DNA of 64,000 bases from JALYOK01 sp963840785 (GTDB lineage: Bacteria; Pseudomonadota; Gammaproteobacteria; Burkholderiales; JALYOK01): positions 124,001 to 188,000 of the forward strand of contig CAWJAF010000007.1 in assembly GCA_963840785.1 (NCBI GenBank), in the 5' to 3' direction. The notes beneath the pieces were generated by a model. It saw nothing but the letters and a program-made list of their open reading frames with translations, did not search any database and was not told where the DNA came from. The stretch's first letter is position 1. Each line of letters opens with the position of its first letter. Both the position numbers and the translations under genes were made by a program. This document shows, one piece after another, positions 7,600 to 17,245 of the stretch.

Positions 7600-8835
7600 C
7601 TAAACTAGAACTTCCAGAGGTGCAGGATGACTCAAGAATGCGGTTGGACTCGCTGTGAGACCATAGGCGCCGGATTGAAACACGACCACGAAATTGCCGA
7701 CATCCGCATGCGGCAGTTGCATTTTATCCGCGAGCAGGTCCAACGGCGTACAAAGCGGTCCGACTACGGAAGCGGTTTCTGCCACTTCCGCGTCCATGCG
7801 ATCGCCGATTGCGACCGGATAGTTTTTGCGGATCACTTGGCCGAAGTTTCCCGAAGCCGACAATTGATGATGCAACCCGCCATCGGTGACCAAAAAGATC
7901 TGGCCACGGGAAATTTTTCGATCCACGATCCGACAGACATAGATTCCCGCCTCACCGACCAAATACCGCCCTAACTCGATCACTATTTGGGCATGCGGCA
8001 AGTTGCGCTTGGCTTCCGGCATTAAGCGGTGCAGATTTTCTCCGACTGTGGCGATATCAAGCGCACTCTCTCCAGGAAAATAGGGGATTCCAAATCCGCC
8101 GCCAATGTTAAGCGACCGAATCGGCATAGCCGAGGCCTGTTGGAGCCGGTGGGCCAACGCAAAGGTTTTTTCCTGGGCTTCGTGAATGGACTCGGTGCGA
8201 AGATTTTGCGAACCGCTATAGATGTGAAACCCTTGAAAATCTAAGGGCAATTCTTTCAGCCGATCAAGTAGCGCCGGAACAGTTTCTGCGTCGATGCCAA
8301 ATTGTTTTGGGCCACCCCCCATTTTCATTCCGGAGGACTTAAGCTCAAAATCCGGATTCACCCGCACTGCGACACGTGGCTTGATGCCGAGGAAATGACC
8401 CAATGAGGCGGCTGTTTCCATTTCACGCGGCGATTCCAGATTGATTGTAATTCCCGCCGCGATTGCAGAAGTCAGTTCCCGCTCGCTTTTTCCAGGTCCG
8501 GCAAAACTAATTAACTTGGGATTCATCCCGGAATCAAGCGCAACGCGCAGCTCATTTCCCGAGGCAACATCCAACCCATCCACTAATCCCGCCATAAACT
8601 GGACCAAGACCGGCATGGGGTTCGCTTTCATCGCGTAGTGCAAATGAATATCTGACGGAATATGCCGCCGCAGTAATGCGATCCGGTCACGTAGTAATTC
8701 TCGGTCATAGGCGAAGAAGGGCGTCTGACCAACCCGAGCGGCCAAGCGCGTGAGCGAAACCCCGTTCACTTGGAGACATCCGTCAACCGCGCGCCAATTG
8801 GCCATCGGGGCATGCGTGGGCTTTGCGATACTCAC
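7600..8835 (-). CDS. PLP-dependent (DapDC/ODC fold III) decarboxylase, exosortase-A-associated type
   Basis: A 411-residue fold-type III decarboxylase related to diaminopimelate and ornithine decarboxylases. The PLP lysine lies in HYAMKANPMPVL near residue 70. The glycine-rich phosphate site NIGGGFGIPYFPGE is near 240, and the C-terminal catalytic cysteine region is VVGPLCTPLDLLAD. Overall sequence (LNIGGGFGIPYFPG, TDGGLHHQLSASGNFGQVIR) is that of the TIGR03099 group normally found with exosortase A/EPS clusters. The GTG start overlaps the ligase stop by four bases. It probably decarboxylates an amino acid destined for the ligase or amidotransferase. The actual substrate is unknown. Confidence 0.85.
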   Translation of the reverse strand: MSIAKPTHAPMANWRAVDGCLQVNGVSLTRLAARVGQTPFFAYDRELLRDRIALLRRHIPSDIHLHYAMKANPMPVLVQFMAGLVDGLDVASGNELRVALDSGMNPKLISFAGPGKSERELTSAIAAGITINLESPREMETAASLGHFLGIKPRVAVRVNPDFELKSSGMKMGGGPKQFGIDAETVPALLDRLKELPLDFQGFHIYSGSQNLRTESIHEAQEKTFALAHRLQQASAMPIRSLNIGGGFGIPYFPGESALDIATVGENLHRLMPEAKRNLPHAQIVIELGRYLVGEAGIYVCRIVDRKISRGQIFLVTDGGLHHQLSASGNFGQVIRKNYPVAIGDRMDAEVAETASVVGPLCTPLDLLADKMQLPHADVGNFVVVFQSGAYGLTASPTAFLSHPAPLEVLV

Positions 8836-10427
8836 GCGTTACTCCCATCAAAAATATTCTCAGCGCTCTGAGCTAACGTTTTGCGGTCAATCTTGCCATT
8901 TGGATTGCGCGGCAAACTTTCGCGACTGATGATAATTTTATGTGGCACCATGAATCCAGGTAAATCGCGTTTTGCCGACGTGAGAAGTGCTTCAACGGAT
9001 AACTCTTGACCTGAAATTGGCATTGCGACGACAACAATCGCTTGGCCTAACGTCGGATGCTTCACGCCAAATGCCGCGACTTCGCTCACCAGGCCCGTCG
9101 CATAGATGACCTCTTCGACTTCCGTTGGGCTGACTCGGTAACCGGAAGTCTTAATCATTTCGTCGCGACGACTGATAAAATAAAGGTAACCTTCAATGTC
9201 GCGCTTAACCGTATCGCCGGACCAGACGGCCATTTCCGGCATGACCAAGCCACTTAGCTGCCCGGGCGCGGGTTTGAAGCGCTCGGCGGTCTTTTCGATA
9301 TCGTTCCAATAACCAAGCGAAACGTGCACCCCGCGGTGCACCAACTCGCCTGGCTCATCTACAGCACATTCGGAACCGTCTTCACGTACGACGAGAATCT
9401 CCGCATTTGGAATTGCTTTCCCGATTGAGTCCGGCCGAACAACCACTTGGTCGGGGGGCAAATAAGTTGATCTGAACGCTTCGGTCAAACCATACATTAG
9501 AAAAGGTTTGGTTTTTGGCAACGCGCTACGTAGCGCTTTGAGCGTGGGTTCGGGCATATGACCGCCCGAGTTCGTGATGTATCTCAAGTTTTCAACAGCA
9601 GCCGTCGGCCACGGTAATTGCGCGAGTTGGGCCCAAAGTGGCGGAACCGCCGCCAGCCCGGTAATTTTTTCATCTGCGGCCGCCTTTATCACATCACGTG
9701 GGAATAAGTAATTCATCAACACCGCAGTCGCACCGACGAGAAACGTCGTCGTAATTTGATTAAGCCCGTAATCAAACGAGAGTGGCAAAACCGATAGAAT
9801 CCGATCCTCCGCGGAGAGTTCCAAATATTGCACGACACTTTTCGCGCCGGCAACGATGTTGCGATGCGATAGAACTACGCCCTTGGGCTTTCCAGTACTT
9901 CCCGAAGTGTAAAGTATCGCGGCCATGTCGCTATCGATAACTCGATGACGCGGCTGCGCCTTTACCTCGTTTAGCCCGAATTCCCAGCCTAAAATGCGCA
10001 CGTCTTCACGATCCGGAACTGATCCTGTGTCCGAATCAACCAAAACTATCGCGCGAAGATTTGGACAATCTTTAAGAACAGGAAGTAGGAGTTTTAACCG
10101 ATCATTCGATGTCACCAATATTCGGACATCGCAGTCGTTCAGAATGTGGGCAACCTGCTCGCCCTTAAGCAACGGATTTATCGGTACAAATACTCCGCCT
10201 GCGTATGCTGCGGCAAACATCGCGCCAATGTTCTCGATTCGTTTTTCAAGAAACGTCGCGATTCGCTCCGACTTCTCGAGGCCAAGCGTCAAAAAAAGAT
10301 TTGCTGCGTTATCTACGAGGCGCGCAAGCTGCGCGTAGCTAATAGACTGTTTTTGATAGACTAATGCAATGTTGGAAGGCGCGATTCGCGCGGATCGCGC
10401 AACCAGATCGTGGATGAGTTGACTCAT
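8832..10427 (-). CDS. AMP-forming acyl-CoA ligase, exosortase-A-associated type
   Basis: A 531-residue ANL-superfamily ligase. The P-loop ILYTSGSTGKPKGVVLSH is near residue 175, and the A5/A7 motifs MYGLTEAF and SGDTVKRD are present. A10 is PRNPNGKIDRKTL near the C-terminus, with the catalytic lysine. It activates a carboxylate as adenylate and thioester. The sequence resembles the TIGR03098 group that occurs with the decarboxylase and amidotransferase in exosortase A (PEP-CTERM/EPS) loci. It is the first gene of the trio. No acyl carrier protein gene was found beside it, so the acceptor may be CoA or a distant carrier. Confidence 0.85.
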   Translation of the reverse strand: MSQLIHDLVARSARIAPSNIALVYQKQSISYAQLARLVDNAANLFLTLGLEKSERIATFLEKRIENIGAMFAAAYAGGVFVPINPLLKGEQVAHILNDCDVRILVTSNDRLKLLLPVLKDCPNLRAIVLVDSDTGSVPDREDVRILGWEFGLNEVKAQPRHRVIDSDMAAILYTSGSTGKPKGVVLSHRNIVAGAKSVVQYLELSAEDRILSVLPLSFDYGLNQITTTFLVGATAVLMNYLFPRDVIKAAADEKITGLAAVPPLWAQLAQLPWPTAAVENLRYITNSGGHMPEPTLKALRSALPKTKPFLMYGLTEAFRSTYLPPDQVVVRPDSIGKAIPNAEILVVREDGSECAVDEPGELVHRGVHVSLGYWNDIEKTAERFKPAPGQLSGLVMPEMAVWSGDTVKRDIEGYLYFISRRDEMIKTSGYRVSPTEVEEVIYATGLVSEVAAFGVKHPTLGQAIVVVAMPISGQELSVEALLTSAKRDLPGFMVPHKIIISRESLPRNPNGKIDRKTLAQSAENIFDGSNA

Positions 10428-11004
10428 ATGTTATCGTGCTAAATGTAATTGGGTGCAGCTGAAATTAGGCCTTAAAAATTATTCCCCGATGTCGCGTAAA
10501 GCGGATAGGCCTTCGCACATTTTACCTTACCGACTCAACGTGCTCCTTGCGTTTTCGAAGGCATCCAACGTTGCACAATGCCTACCATAATTTATAATCG
10601 GTCTATTGAGAAATTCATGCTTCATTCAACTTTGCCGACGAGGCGCCAGGGCATGCAAAAACGCAACGCTCCAAGCACATGCAAGGCATCTGGTTAAGCT
10701 AATCCAGAATGAATTCAAAAAAGGAGCGAGCAAATCAGGCTGCACGACATATGTAACATAGCATGAACCCGCGATTTATCTAGGCTCGCAAATCGCATTG
10801 ACGCTAATCGGCGACTTTGCTTAGCTTTGCTTGAACCGATGGTGGGAAGTGTGAGCAAAAAACCGATTTCACGTTTGAGAAGTGCGCAATCAAGATTGCG
10901 CTTTAAACCCAAGTAAAATGGCGTTTCATACTAGTTTTTTAATGGACTACGTCGAGTAATCGCGTAAGATCGAAGGCAAACTTTTTATTGATGGTGGCGA
11001 AACA
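10428..11004. other. 577-base divergent intergenic region
   Basis: This region separates the ligase trio (minus) from the TPR protein gene (plus), so it should hold both promoters. It is AT-richer than its neighbours. The only open frame (10715-10912, minus) has no recognisable protein features. I could not identify a specific promoter, hairpin or repeat with confidence. Confidence 0.4.
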
Positions 11005-11679
11005 ATGACATTTCCTTCCCGTGTAGTACTTGTTTCCGCGCTGCTGACGGTTTCATTACCCGCGTTTGCGCAAATTCTCGGATGCAGTGACCCGTTGCGA
11101 AGAGACGGTGGTTATGGACCATTCGACTACACCGATCCAGCCCATTTTCGCGAAAAGCTCCCTATCGTAGACCAAAATCACTTTACCCCAAACGTTGAAA
11201 ATCTAAGAGGTGGCGCTACCGAAGCCGGTCACAACAATCCTAAAGCGGTTGCGGGCGACCTAAGGTACACGCTCATGGCGTTTCCAAATCATCATCGAGC
11301 CTTGGCATCAATGATTCGTCTGTCATTTAAGGAAAACAAACCCAAACCCGATGGCCAGAGATTTACTGTTGAGTGCTGGCTGGACCGAGCGATACGTTGG
11401 CGCCCAGGAGACGGAACGGTACGAATGCTTTACGGCAACTATCTGTCACATGCCAAAATCAAGCGGTACGATGACGCGATCGCTCAATATAAGAAAGCAG
11501 AAGACACACTCACGAATCCGAAAACGCTCGGTAACTTGTATTACAACATGGGCCTGCTCTATTTCAACAAAAAGGACTATGAAAAAGCGCGCGACTTCGC
11601 AAACAAGGCGTACGCTCGTGGCTTCCCACTTTCTGGATTGAAGGAAATGCTGGTGCGTGCTGGGAAGTGGCAAGGCTGA
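11005..11679 (+). CDS. Exported TPR-repeat protein
   Basis: A 224-residue protein with a signal peptide (VVLVSALLTVSLPAFAQ, cleavage after about residue 23). A conserved middle follows (GGYGPFDYTDPAHF, DQNHFTPNVENLRGGA, AFPNHHRALASM), then two C-terminal TPR-like helix pairs (DDAIAQYKKAEDTL, NLYYNMGLLYFNKKDYEKARDF). The YGPFDY/HFTPNVE/FPNHHRAL set recurs in unannotated betaproteobacterial periplasmic proteins. I know no biochemical role; a scaffolding function in the periplasm is plausible. It is transcribed divergently from the exosortase-associated trio and may belong to the same surface-polysaccharide biology, but that is only inference from position. Confidence 0.8.
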   Translation: MTFPSRVVLVSALLTVSLPAFAQILGCSDPLRRDGGYGPFDYTDPAHFREKLPIVDQNHFTPNVENLRGGATEAGHNNPKAVAGDLRYTLMAFPNHHRALASMIRLSFKENKPKPDGQRFTVECWLDRAIRWRPGDGTVRMLYGNYLSHAKIKRYDDAIAQYKKAEDTLTNPKTLGNLYYNMGLLYFNKKDYEKARDFANKAYARGFPLSGLKEMLVRAGKWQG

Positions 11680-12111
11680 TTGTTAAGTAAGGGCGTGCAG
11701 CCTCCGCCATTCCTCGCCACGTAAGCAGAAAATATTTAATCTCCGCCTAACGTCGTGTGTGTTGAATTACGACCGAGGCACTCCTCCGGACGATCGAAAT
11801 TGCAGCGCTAGCGCGCAATTCTTTGGGGTTGGAGGGCCGCAGAGGAAGTTAAGGTTGATCCAATTAGTTTGACCCTGCGCCCATGACGGTCGTAGGCGAG
11901 ACACCGAATGGCGTTCACTCTGGTAGGGATCCAGTAACGAATTGGAGACTGGCGTTATTTTTTGCTATGGCCTCGAGAGGCGGACACAAACAGGCATCTT
12001 TGTACACTTAAAGGTGAGACAAAGCGCAAGAGCAGGTGCCCGAGAATTGCTCTCGCTCATGTCCATCCGCTTTGGAATTTTCTGACACCGGATACACCAG
12101 CACATTGCCGC
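11680..12111. other. Intergenic region between TPR gene and pilQ 3' end
   Basis: About 430 bases between two genes that converge. No open frame with protein-like composition, no repeat family seen elsewhere in the window and no clear intrinsic terminator were found, apart from the hairpin at 12112-12140. Confidence 0.35.
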
Positions 12112-12140
12112 AGTAAGGCTCCCGCTGTTTCAGCCTTACT
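12112..12140 (-). terminator. Hairpin over the pilQ stop codon
   Basis: Arms AGTAAGGCT and AGCCTTACT (9 bases, 11-base loop) overlap the TAA of pilQ. On the transcribed strand no T-run follows, so it is more likely an RNA-stabilising 3' end or a weak terminator than a canonical intrinsic one. Confidence 0.4.
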
Positions 12141-14268
12141 TCGCGGTCAAAGTTTCCTTGATGATTTTTGGTGTAATGAAGATCAGTAATTCGATCTTAT
12201 CGTCGACCCTCGCGTCGTGCTTAAACAATCGTCCAATAAACGGGATATCGCCTAATAGTGGCACTTTTTCAGTGTCGACGCGGGACGTTTGCTCGTAAAT
12301 TCCGCCCAGTACCGCAGTCTCACCGTCATCAACCAAAATTTGCGTCATGACCTTCTTCGTGTCAATTGATGGTATTCCTTGGAACACCTGGCCGACAGCA
12401 TCCTTCTTTACCTCAAGATCCATGATGACACGGCCGTCTGGCGTAATTTGTGGCGTTACGGCAAGGCTAAGTACCGCAGGTTTGAAGTTCACCGTCGTAC
12501 CGCCATTTGAAGCTGAGGTCAGATACGGGATCTCTGTCCCTTGTTCGATGGTCGCCTTTTGTTTGTCGGCAGTGATAATCCTCGGACTCGAAACAATCTT
12601 GCCACGACGATCGGCCTCGAGTGCCTGCAGTTCGAAACCGATCAAATTTCCGCTGCCCAGATTTAGCAACGTGAATGCCAGGGAACCCGTGGGCGACGCG
12701 CCGATCACTGGAACGCTGACGTTCGGGCGAAACAGACTTGCGGTGTCAACCGTGTTTGTTAACTGTGAATCGCCCCGCGCACCGCGACCAATCAACTCGG
12801 CGGACTCAATCGAGCTACCTATACCAAGGTTGTTGTTACCCCGATTGTATCCGGCGCGCCCGCCAAATCGAAACCCTAATTGTTTACTCCATTTATCGTC
12901 AGCGATGACGATCCTCGCCTCGATCATGACCTGGCGAACGGGCACGTCGATCTTTACAATCAACTTTCGCAATTCGTCTAAGCGACTGCCGGTATCTTGT
13001 ACGAAAAGCGTATTGGTCCGGCCATCAAACACAGCACTTCCGCGCTTAGACAGGATGCGCTGCTTCTCGTCGGAAAGTAATTTCTTCAAGTCCTCGGCTT
13101 TTTGGTAGCTGAGTTGAAAACTTTCCGTTTGCAATTGCTCTAATTCGGAAATCTGTTGATTCGCTTCCAGTGCGAGTTTTTCTTTTGTATTGACTTCATC
13201 CGTTGGCGCAATTAGCACAACGTTGCCGTTTTTACGTTTACTTAAACTTTTGCTTTGCAGGATGATGTCTAAAGCTTGATCCCATGGCACATCCTTTAGG
13301 CGCAGGGTGATGTTACCTTGCACCGAATCGCTAGCGATGATGTTCAAGCCAGTAAAATCAGCAATAACCTGCAATACGGATCGAATTTCGACGTTTTGGA
13401 AATTCAGCGATAATTTTTCACCCGCGTAGCCCGGTTGTGATCCTTGCACGAGCTTATTCGGATCCTCGATGAGTTTCTTCACCTCAACGATAAATTTACG
13501 ATCGGTCTGATATGCAGAATGCTCCCATATGCCTTCCGGTTCAATATTGATACGAACGTTGTTGCCAAAGGAACGCGCTTCGACGAATTTGACCGGCGTT
13601 CCAAAATCGCGCACGTCCAGGCGACGTTCGAGATTTTTGGCTAAGGCTGCGTCTTGAAACTCAACGACGAGGTTGCGGCCTTGACGACGAATATCAATGC
13701 CTGTTGTCGCATCGGAAAGATCAATAACAACGCGCCCTTCACCGCCTTGCCCGCGACGAAAATCAACGTCCCGAACCGAGTGTCCGGAAGGCGCGGGAGC
13801 TGCTTCGGCAAATTTTGTCGCGGTTTCGCTGCCTGTGGAAACTTTCTCGCCGCCGTTGAGTGTCAACAACAGTGTTTTCCCATCGACCTTCGTCTCGTAG
13901 GGAACCGATCGATTCAGGCTCATGACGATTCTTGTACGATTGCCCGCCTGAACGATATTTAGGCTACGAATCTCGCCTTCGCGCATCTCGATCGTACTCT
14001 TGCCTGTCCCGTTGCTTGTTTCGGCAAAATCGAGCGCGATTCTCGGTGGCGTGTTTACCGAGAATGTACCCGGCTGATTCGCTAGATTCTGCTTCATCGT
14101 AAATTTAACGATGACTTTGCCACCGGGCAAACTCTGAGCACTCACGCTCTCGATGGCGTTTCCGCCGTTCGGCGCAGTACCCGCGGCCCAAGCTCCGCCC
14201 ACAAGAAATAAACCCGCCCCAATAAATACTCTAAAAGCCCTAGATAGGTCGCATCGCGCAGCAAACAT
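12136..14268 (-). CDS. pilQ: Type IV pilus secretin PilQ
   Basis: The outer-membrane secretin through which type IV pili extrude, 710 residues. It has a signal peptide (FIGAGLFLVGGAWA), then two AMIN-type peptidoglycan-binding regions (~40-270). The secretin N0/STN domain is near 290-350 (LNFQNVEIRSVLQVIADFTGLNII in part), followed by an N1 domain and the C-terminal secretin barrel ending VPLLGDIPFIGRLFKHD. It is last in the pilM-N-O-P-Q operon. Its ATG overlaps the pilP stop (TAATG), so it is translationally coupled. No pilin or PilB/PilT gene lies nearby, which is usual for this locus. Confidence 0.96.
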   Translation of the reverse strand: MFAARCDLSRAFRVFIGAGLFLVGGAWAAGTAPNGGNAIESVSAQSLPGGKVIVKFTMKQNLANQPGTFSVNTPPRIALDFAETSNGTGKSTIEMREGEIRSLNIVQAGNRTRIVMSLNRSVPYETKVDGKTLLLTLNGGEKVSTGSETATKFAEAAPAPSGHSVRDVDFRRGQGGEGRVVIDLSDATTGIDIRRQGRNLVVEFQDAALAKNLERRLDVRDFGTPVKFVEARSFGNNVRINIEPEGIWEHSAYQTDRKFIVEVKKLIEDPNKLVQGSQPGYAGEKLSLNFQNVEIRSVLQVIADFTGLNIIASDSVQGNITLRLKDVPWDQALDIILQSKSLSKRKNGNVVLIAPTDEVNTKEKLALEANQQISELEQLQTESFQLSYQKAEDLKKLLSDEKQRILSKRGSAVFDGRTNTLFVQDTGSRLDELRKLIVKIDVPVRQVMIEARIVIADDKWSKQLGFRFGGRAGYNRGNNNLGIGSSIESAELIGRGARGDSQLTNTVDTASLFRPNVSVPVIGASPTGSLAFTLLNLGSGNLIGFELQALEADRRGKIVSSPRIITADKQKATIEQGTEIPYLTSASNGGTTVNFKPAVLSLAVTPQITPDGRVIMDLEVKKDAVGQVFQGIPSIDTKKVMTQILVDDGETAVLGGIYEQTSRVDTEKVPLLGDIPFIGRLFKHDARVDDKIELLIFITPKIIKETLTAK

Positions 14269-14786
14269 TATTTTTTCTCCAATTCATCAATCAGTTGTAG
14301 CGCGGCTTCGCTTTCTTTCCACTCACCTTCGCTGTCCTGAATGCTTTCTTTCAGTGTGACTTCCGTTTCATTGATTGCGACGATCTGCCCAAAATTTTGG
14401 CCAAGAAAATTTCCGGCCGTAACGCGATGAACAGTTTTATCCGCGCGAATTAGCGCGTAATGCGTTTTAGCCTTTTCCATCGTTCCGACAAACGTCAGTT
14501 GATCTAATGGATAGGTCTCGAGTAACTCTTTGCGTCGATTTAGGTCTGGTCCTTTGTTGCCGTTTTCTTTCTTTTGCTGATCGATCAGCTTGCGCGGTTT
14601 GAATGGCTCGAACATGTCCTCAGCGGCATAGGTGAAGGCCTCGTACGGCGCGACTTCCGGTAACGGTTCAATTTTCTGCGTCACTTCTTTATCCGAGTCC
14701 TTAACCCATTGCTTTAAATCTTCATTAGGCTCCGTACTGCAACCAACCAGAGCAAAAACAAAGCCCAACATCAACCACTGCTTCAT
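14268..14786 (-). CDS. pilP: Type IV pilus lipoprotein PilP
   Basis: A 172-residue inner-membrane lipoprotein with lipobox FALVGC at residues 11-16, a flexible linker, and a C-terminal beta domain (PLDQLTFVGTMEKAKTHYALI, VTAGNFLGQNFGQI). By family it bridges the PilN/PilO dimer in the inner membrane to PilQ. The start overlaps the pilO stop by four bases (ATGA), and the stop overlaps the pilQ start. Confidence 0.95.
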   Translation of the reverse strand: MKQWLMLGFVFALVGCSTEPNEDLKQWVKDSDKEVTQKIEPLPEVAPYEAFTYAAEDMFEPFKPRKLIDQQKKENGNKGPDLNRRKELLETYPLDQLTFVGTMEKAKTHYALIRADKTVHRVTAGNFLGQNFGQIVAINETEVTLKESIQDSEGEWKESEAALQLIDELEKK

Positions 14787-15445
14787 GACTTTTCTCCCTT
14801 CTTGCCCTTCTCTTTTTCTTTTTTCGCCCTGAGTTGCGCGGCAATTTCGTCGTCGTCGAGGTATCGATAGGTTTTTGCCACCGCATCCATCACTAATTGC
14901 CCTTCGGTGCCCTTGGCAGTGCTTGTACTAATCGCAACATCGTTAAGCAATACAATGCGCGGTAACTTTGAAACGTCGCTTGCGAAATGGCCTAGGTTGT
15001 GAAAATCCCCGGTTACTTTTATTGTCACCGGCAACTCCGCGTAAAACTCTGTGATCGTTTCCGTCGCAGATGGTTTGAAAAGCTCAAACTGCAATCCGCG
15101 GCCGAGCCCAGCCTGGTTAATGTCGGTCAGCAAAGCGTCCATTTCACTACGCTTGGGCAGTTGTTTTAACAGCGTTCCAAAACTTTGTTCGATGTCTGCA
15201 AGCCGCTTTTCATAGGCCTCTAGGTTCACGGCCATCTTTTTCTTGTCCATGAACGTCGTTTTTAGCTGCGCTTCCTCGGCTTCGGCGGATGAAAGCTCAT
15301 CAATTTGCGGTTTCCAGAAAAACCAAAATGCCGCAGCGATGACGGCCAAGGCCAGCATCAGTAACCCGGCTAGTTTAAACGGCCACGGCCAGCTTCCCGG
15401 ATCTTGCGGATTCAGCGCCTTTAGTTGTTCAAGCCATTGGTTCAT
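14783..15445 (-). CDS. pilO: Type IV pilus assembly protein PilO
   Basis: A 220-residue bitopic protein. It has a short cytoplasmic N-terminus, one membrane helix (LAGLLMLALAVIAAAFWFFW), then a periplasmic coiled coil and a ferredoxin-like domain (GRGLQFELFKPSATET). It forms the PilN-PilO heterodimer of the alignment subcomplex. The lysine-rich tail (RAKKEKEKGKKGEKS) is common in this group. The start ATG overlaps the pilN stop (ATGA). Confidence 0.95.
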   Translation of the reverse strand: MNQWLEQLKALNPQDPGSWPWPFKLAGLLMLALAVIAAAFWFFWKPQIDELSSAEAEEAQLKTTFMDKKKMAVNLEAYEKRLADIEQSFGTLLKQLPKRSEMDALLTDINQAGLGRGLQFELFKPSATETITEFYAELPVTIKVTGDFHNLGHFASDVSKLPRIVLLNDVAISTSTAKGTEGQLVMDAVAKTYRYLDDDEIAAQLRAKKEKEKGKKGEKS

Positions 15446-16050
15446 GCTGTCTTATCCTTTTTTTTCTTTTTTCCGCCCTTTACATCGTCGGTCTCCAAGT
15501 TTTCAGCCTTCGCGCGCTTGACGCGTACGTTCATGCTGAATTCACTAGTCGGATTATTGTTCAAGATTACCGCTTTAATTTCGACAAGTTCAGGTTTCTC
15601 AAGCCATTCCGAACCATCGAAATTGCGCATCAACGTTGATATGCGGCCGTTTGTTTGCGCGTAGCCGATGATATTCACGACCTGCCCGGTCTGCTTAACG
15701 GATTTGATCCACATCCCTTCAGGAAGCTGGCGCACCAATTGATCCATTAGATGAACCGATTCCGCACGGTTGGTCTGTAAACCCTCAACGACTTGCTTAC
15801 GTGCCATCAAGTCCGCCGTTTGTTCTCTTATACCTTTGATCTTGTCGATCTGCTCATCGAGCTTCTTGGTCTCCTCTGACAAATACGAATTACGTGTGCG
15901 TTGCGTATCTACGCGCCCCGAGAGATAGGTGTGCCCGACCAGGCCAATCATTAGCCCTATGCCGACGGCAATGCCGGCACCAACGGCCATCTGCTTCTGT
16001 CGCTGAGCGCGTTTTTCCTGGCGATGAGGTAGTAGGTTAATTCGTATCAT
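15442..16050 (-). CDS. pilN: Type IV pilus assembly protein PilN
   Basis: A 202-residue bitopic protein. The N-terminal motif IRINLLPHRQEKR binds the cleft of PilM. A membrane helix follows (GAGIAVGIGLMIGLVGHTYL), then a coiled coil and a periplasmic domain. I place the start at ATG 16050, which overlaps the pilM stop (ATGA) and puts the conserved INLLPHR motif at residue 4. A longer open frame upstream is not supported. Confidence 0.95.
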   Translation of the reverse strand: MIRINLLPHRQEKRAQRQKQMAVGAGIAVGIGLMIGLVGHTYLSGRVDTQRTRNSYLSEETKKLDEQIDKIKGIREQTADLMARKQVVEGLQTNRAESVHLMDQLVRQLPEGMWIKSVKQTGQVVNIIGYAQTNGRISTLMRNFDGSEWLEKPELVEIKAVILNNNPTSEFSMNVRVKRAKAENLETDDVKGGKKKKKDKTA

Positions 16051-17141
16051 ACGTCGAACCTCCTCAGCGCGAGACCACATGCCACCAACAGTGACGGCGC
16101 ATCTTGTGTTAGTAGGCGCTGACTCACTTTTGACGAAAGCTGCATTTGCGAAAACGGGTTGGCTACGAGGGTATTTACCTGAGTTCTCGCCAACACAACA
16201 TCATCAAGCCCAGGCAGCATCGCGCAACCTCCCGCAAGCAGGATGTGGTCGACTTTATTGTATTGCGTACTAGTGAAGAAAAATTGCAGCGCTCGCGCGA
16301 TTTCCAATGAAAGATTTTCCATAAACGGCTGCAACACTTCCGCCGCGTAACCGTCAGGCAAGTTGCCGGATTTCTTTTCTTTTTCCGCTTCGTCAGGATC
16401 GATATTAAAGTGTCGCGCAATTTCTTGTGTCAACTGGTTTCCACCCACTTGCTGTTCGCGTACGTAGAGCGCTTGGCCTTCTTTGAGCATTGCAATGCGC
16501 ATGGTCGATGCGCCGATATCTACGGCCGCGATGATACGTTCACTGGCCTTTCCAGGTAACTGTCGTTCGACTAATTCAATGGCTGCCTGGGCGGCGTAGG
16601 ATTCCACGTCCATGATCGTCGGTTTGAGGCCCGCTGATTCGGCCACAGCGACACGATCCTCCACTTTTTCCTTGCGTGACGCCGCGATCAGTACTTCGAC
16701 CTCTTCCGGCCCTGTTGGCGCTTGTCCAAGTATTTGAAAATCAAGATTAACTTCATCGAGCGCGAAGGGTAAATATTGATTCGCCTCGCTTTCGACTTGA
16801 ACTTCCATATCTTCCTCTCGACCCGCCGAGGGAATAATTACTTTCTTGGTGATGACCGCAGATGCGGGAAGGGCCATCGCCACTTGTTTCACACGCGTAC
16901 CCAAACGCCGCCACGCGCGGCGAAGAGACTCACCGGCACCTTCCAAATTCGCGATATTGCCTTCGGTCACCACATCCTTGGGTAGCGGCTCGATGACGTA
17001 GCGTTCGAGACGATAGCCGTCTTTTCCGATGGCCGATAGCTCGACCATCTTGATCGCGGATGAACTGATATCCACACCGATCAAAGGCGGCGTCTTCGGA
17101 CTTAGAAACTCCAACTGGGAAAGAATTTTTTCCTTAAGCAT
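16047..17141 (-). CDS. pilM: Type IV pilus actin-like ATPase PilM
   Basis: A 364-residue cytoplasmic protein with actin-fold signatures: PLIGVDISSSAIKMVELS (phosphate 1), ERIIAAVDIGASTMRIAML (phosphate 2), HILLAGGCAMLPGL (adenosine). It binds ATP and the PilN tail and links cytoplasmic motor parts to the periplasmic alignment complex. It is the first gene of the pil operon, which is transcribed away from ponA. The ~100-base divergent spacer to 17246 must contain both promoters. Confidence 0.95.
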   Translation of the reverse strand: MLKEKILSQLEFLSPKTPPLIGVDISSSAIKMVELSAIGKDGYRLERYVIEPLPKDVVTEGNIANLEGAGESLRRAWRRLGTRVKQVAMALPASAVITKKVIIPSAGREEDMEVQVESEANQYLPFALDEVNLDFQILGQAPTGPEEVEVLIAASRKEKVEDRVAVAESAGLKPTIMDVESYAAQAAIELVERQLPGKASERIIAAVDIGASTMRIAMLKEGQALYVREQQVGGNQLTQEIARHFNIDPDEAEKEKKSGNLPDGYAAEVLQPFMENLSLEIARALQFFFTSTQYNKVDHILLAGGCAMLPGLDDVVLARTQVNTLVANPFSQMQLSSKVSQRLLTQDAPSLLVACGLALRRFDV

Positions 17142-17245
17142 ATCGAGTTACTTTAAATAATTCACGTTAAATCCTAACAGTAAGTATAGCAACTGTAAAG
17201 CATTTTATAAAGATAGCTTAAAAAATGGGGGCAACGGTATAATTC

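Noticed and set aside
10715..10912. 65-codon minus-strand frame in the ligase-TPR gap
   Set aside because: No ribosome site, no family resemblance, and an atypical composition; chance frame in an AT-richer spacer.
12347..13108. 253-codon plus-strand frame
   Set aside because: It is the antisense shadow of pilQ, rich in Pro/Ser/Arg with no family resemblance.
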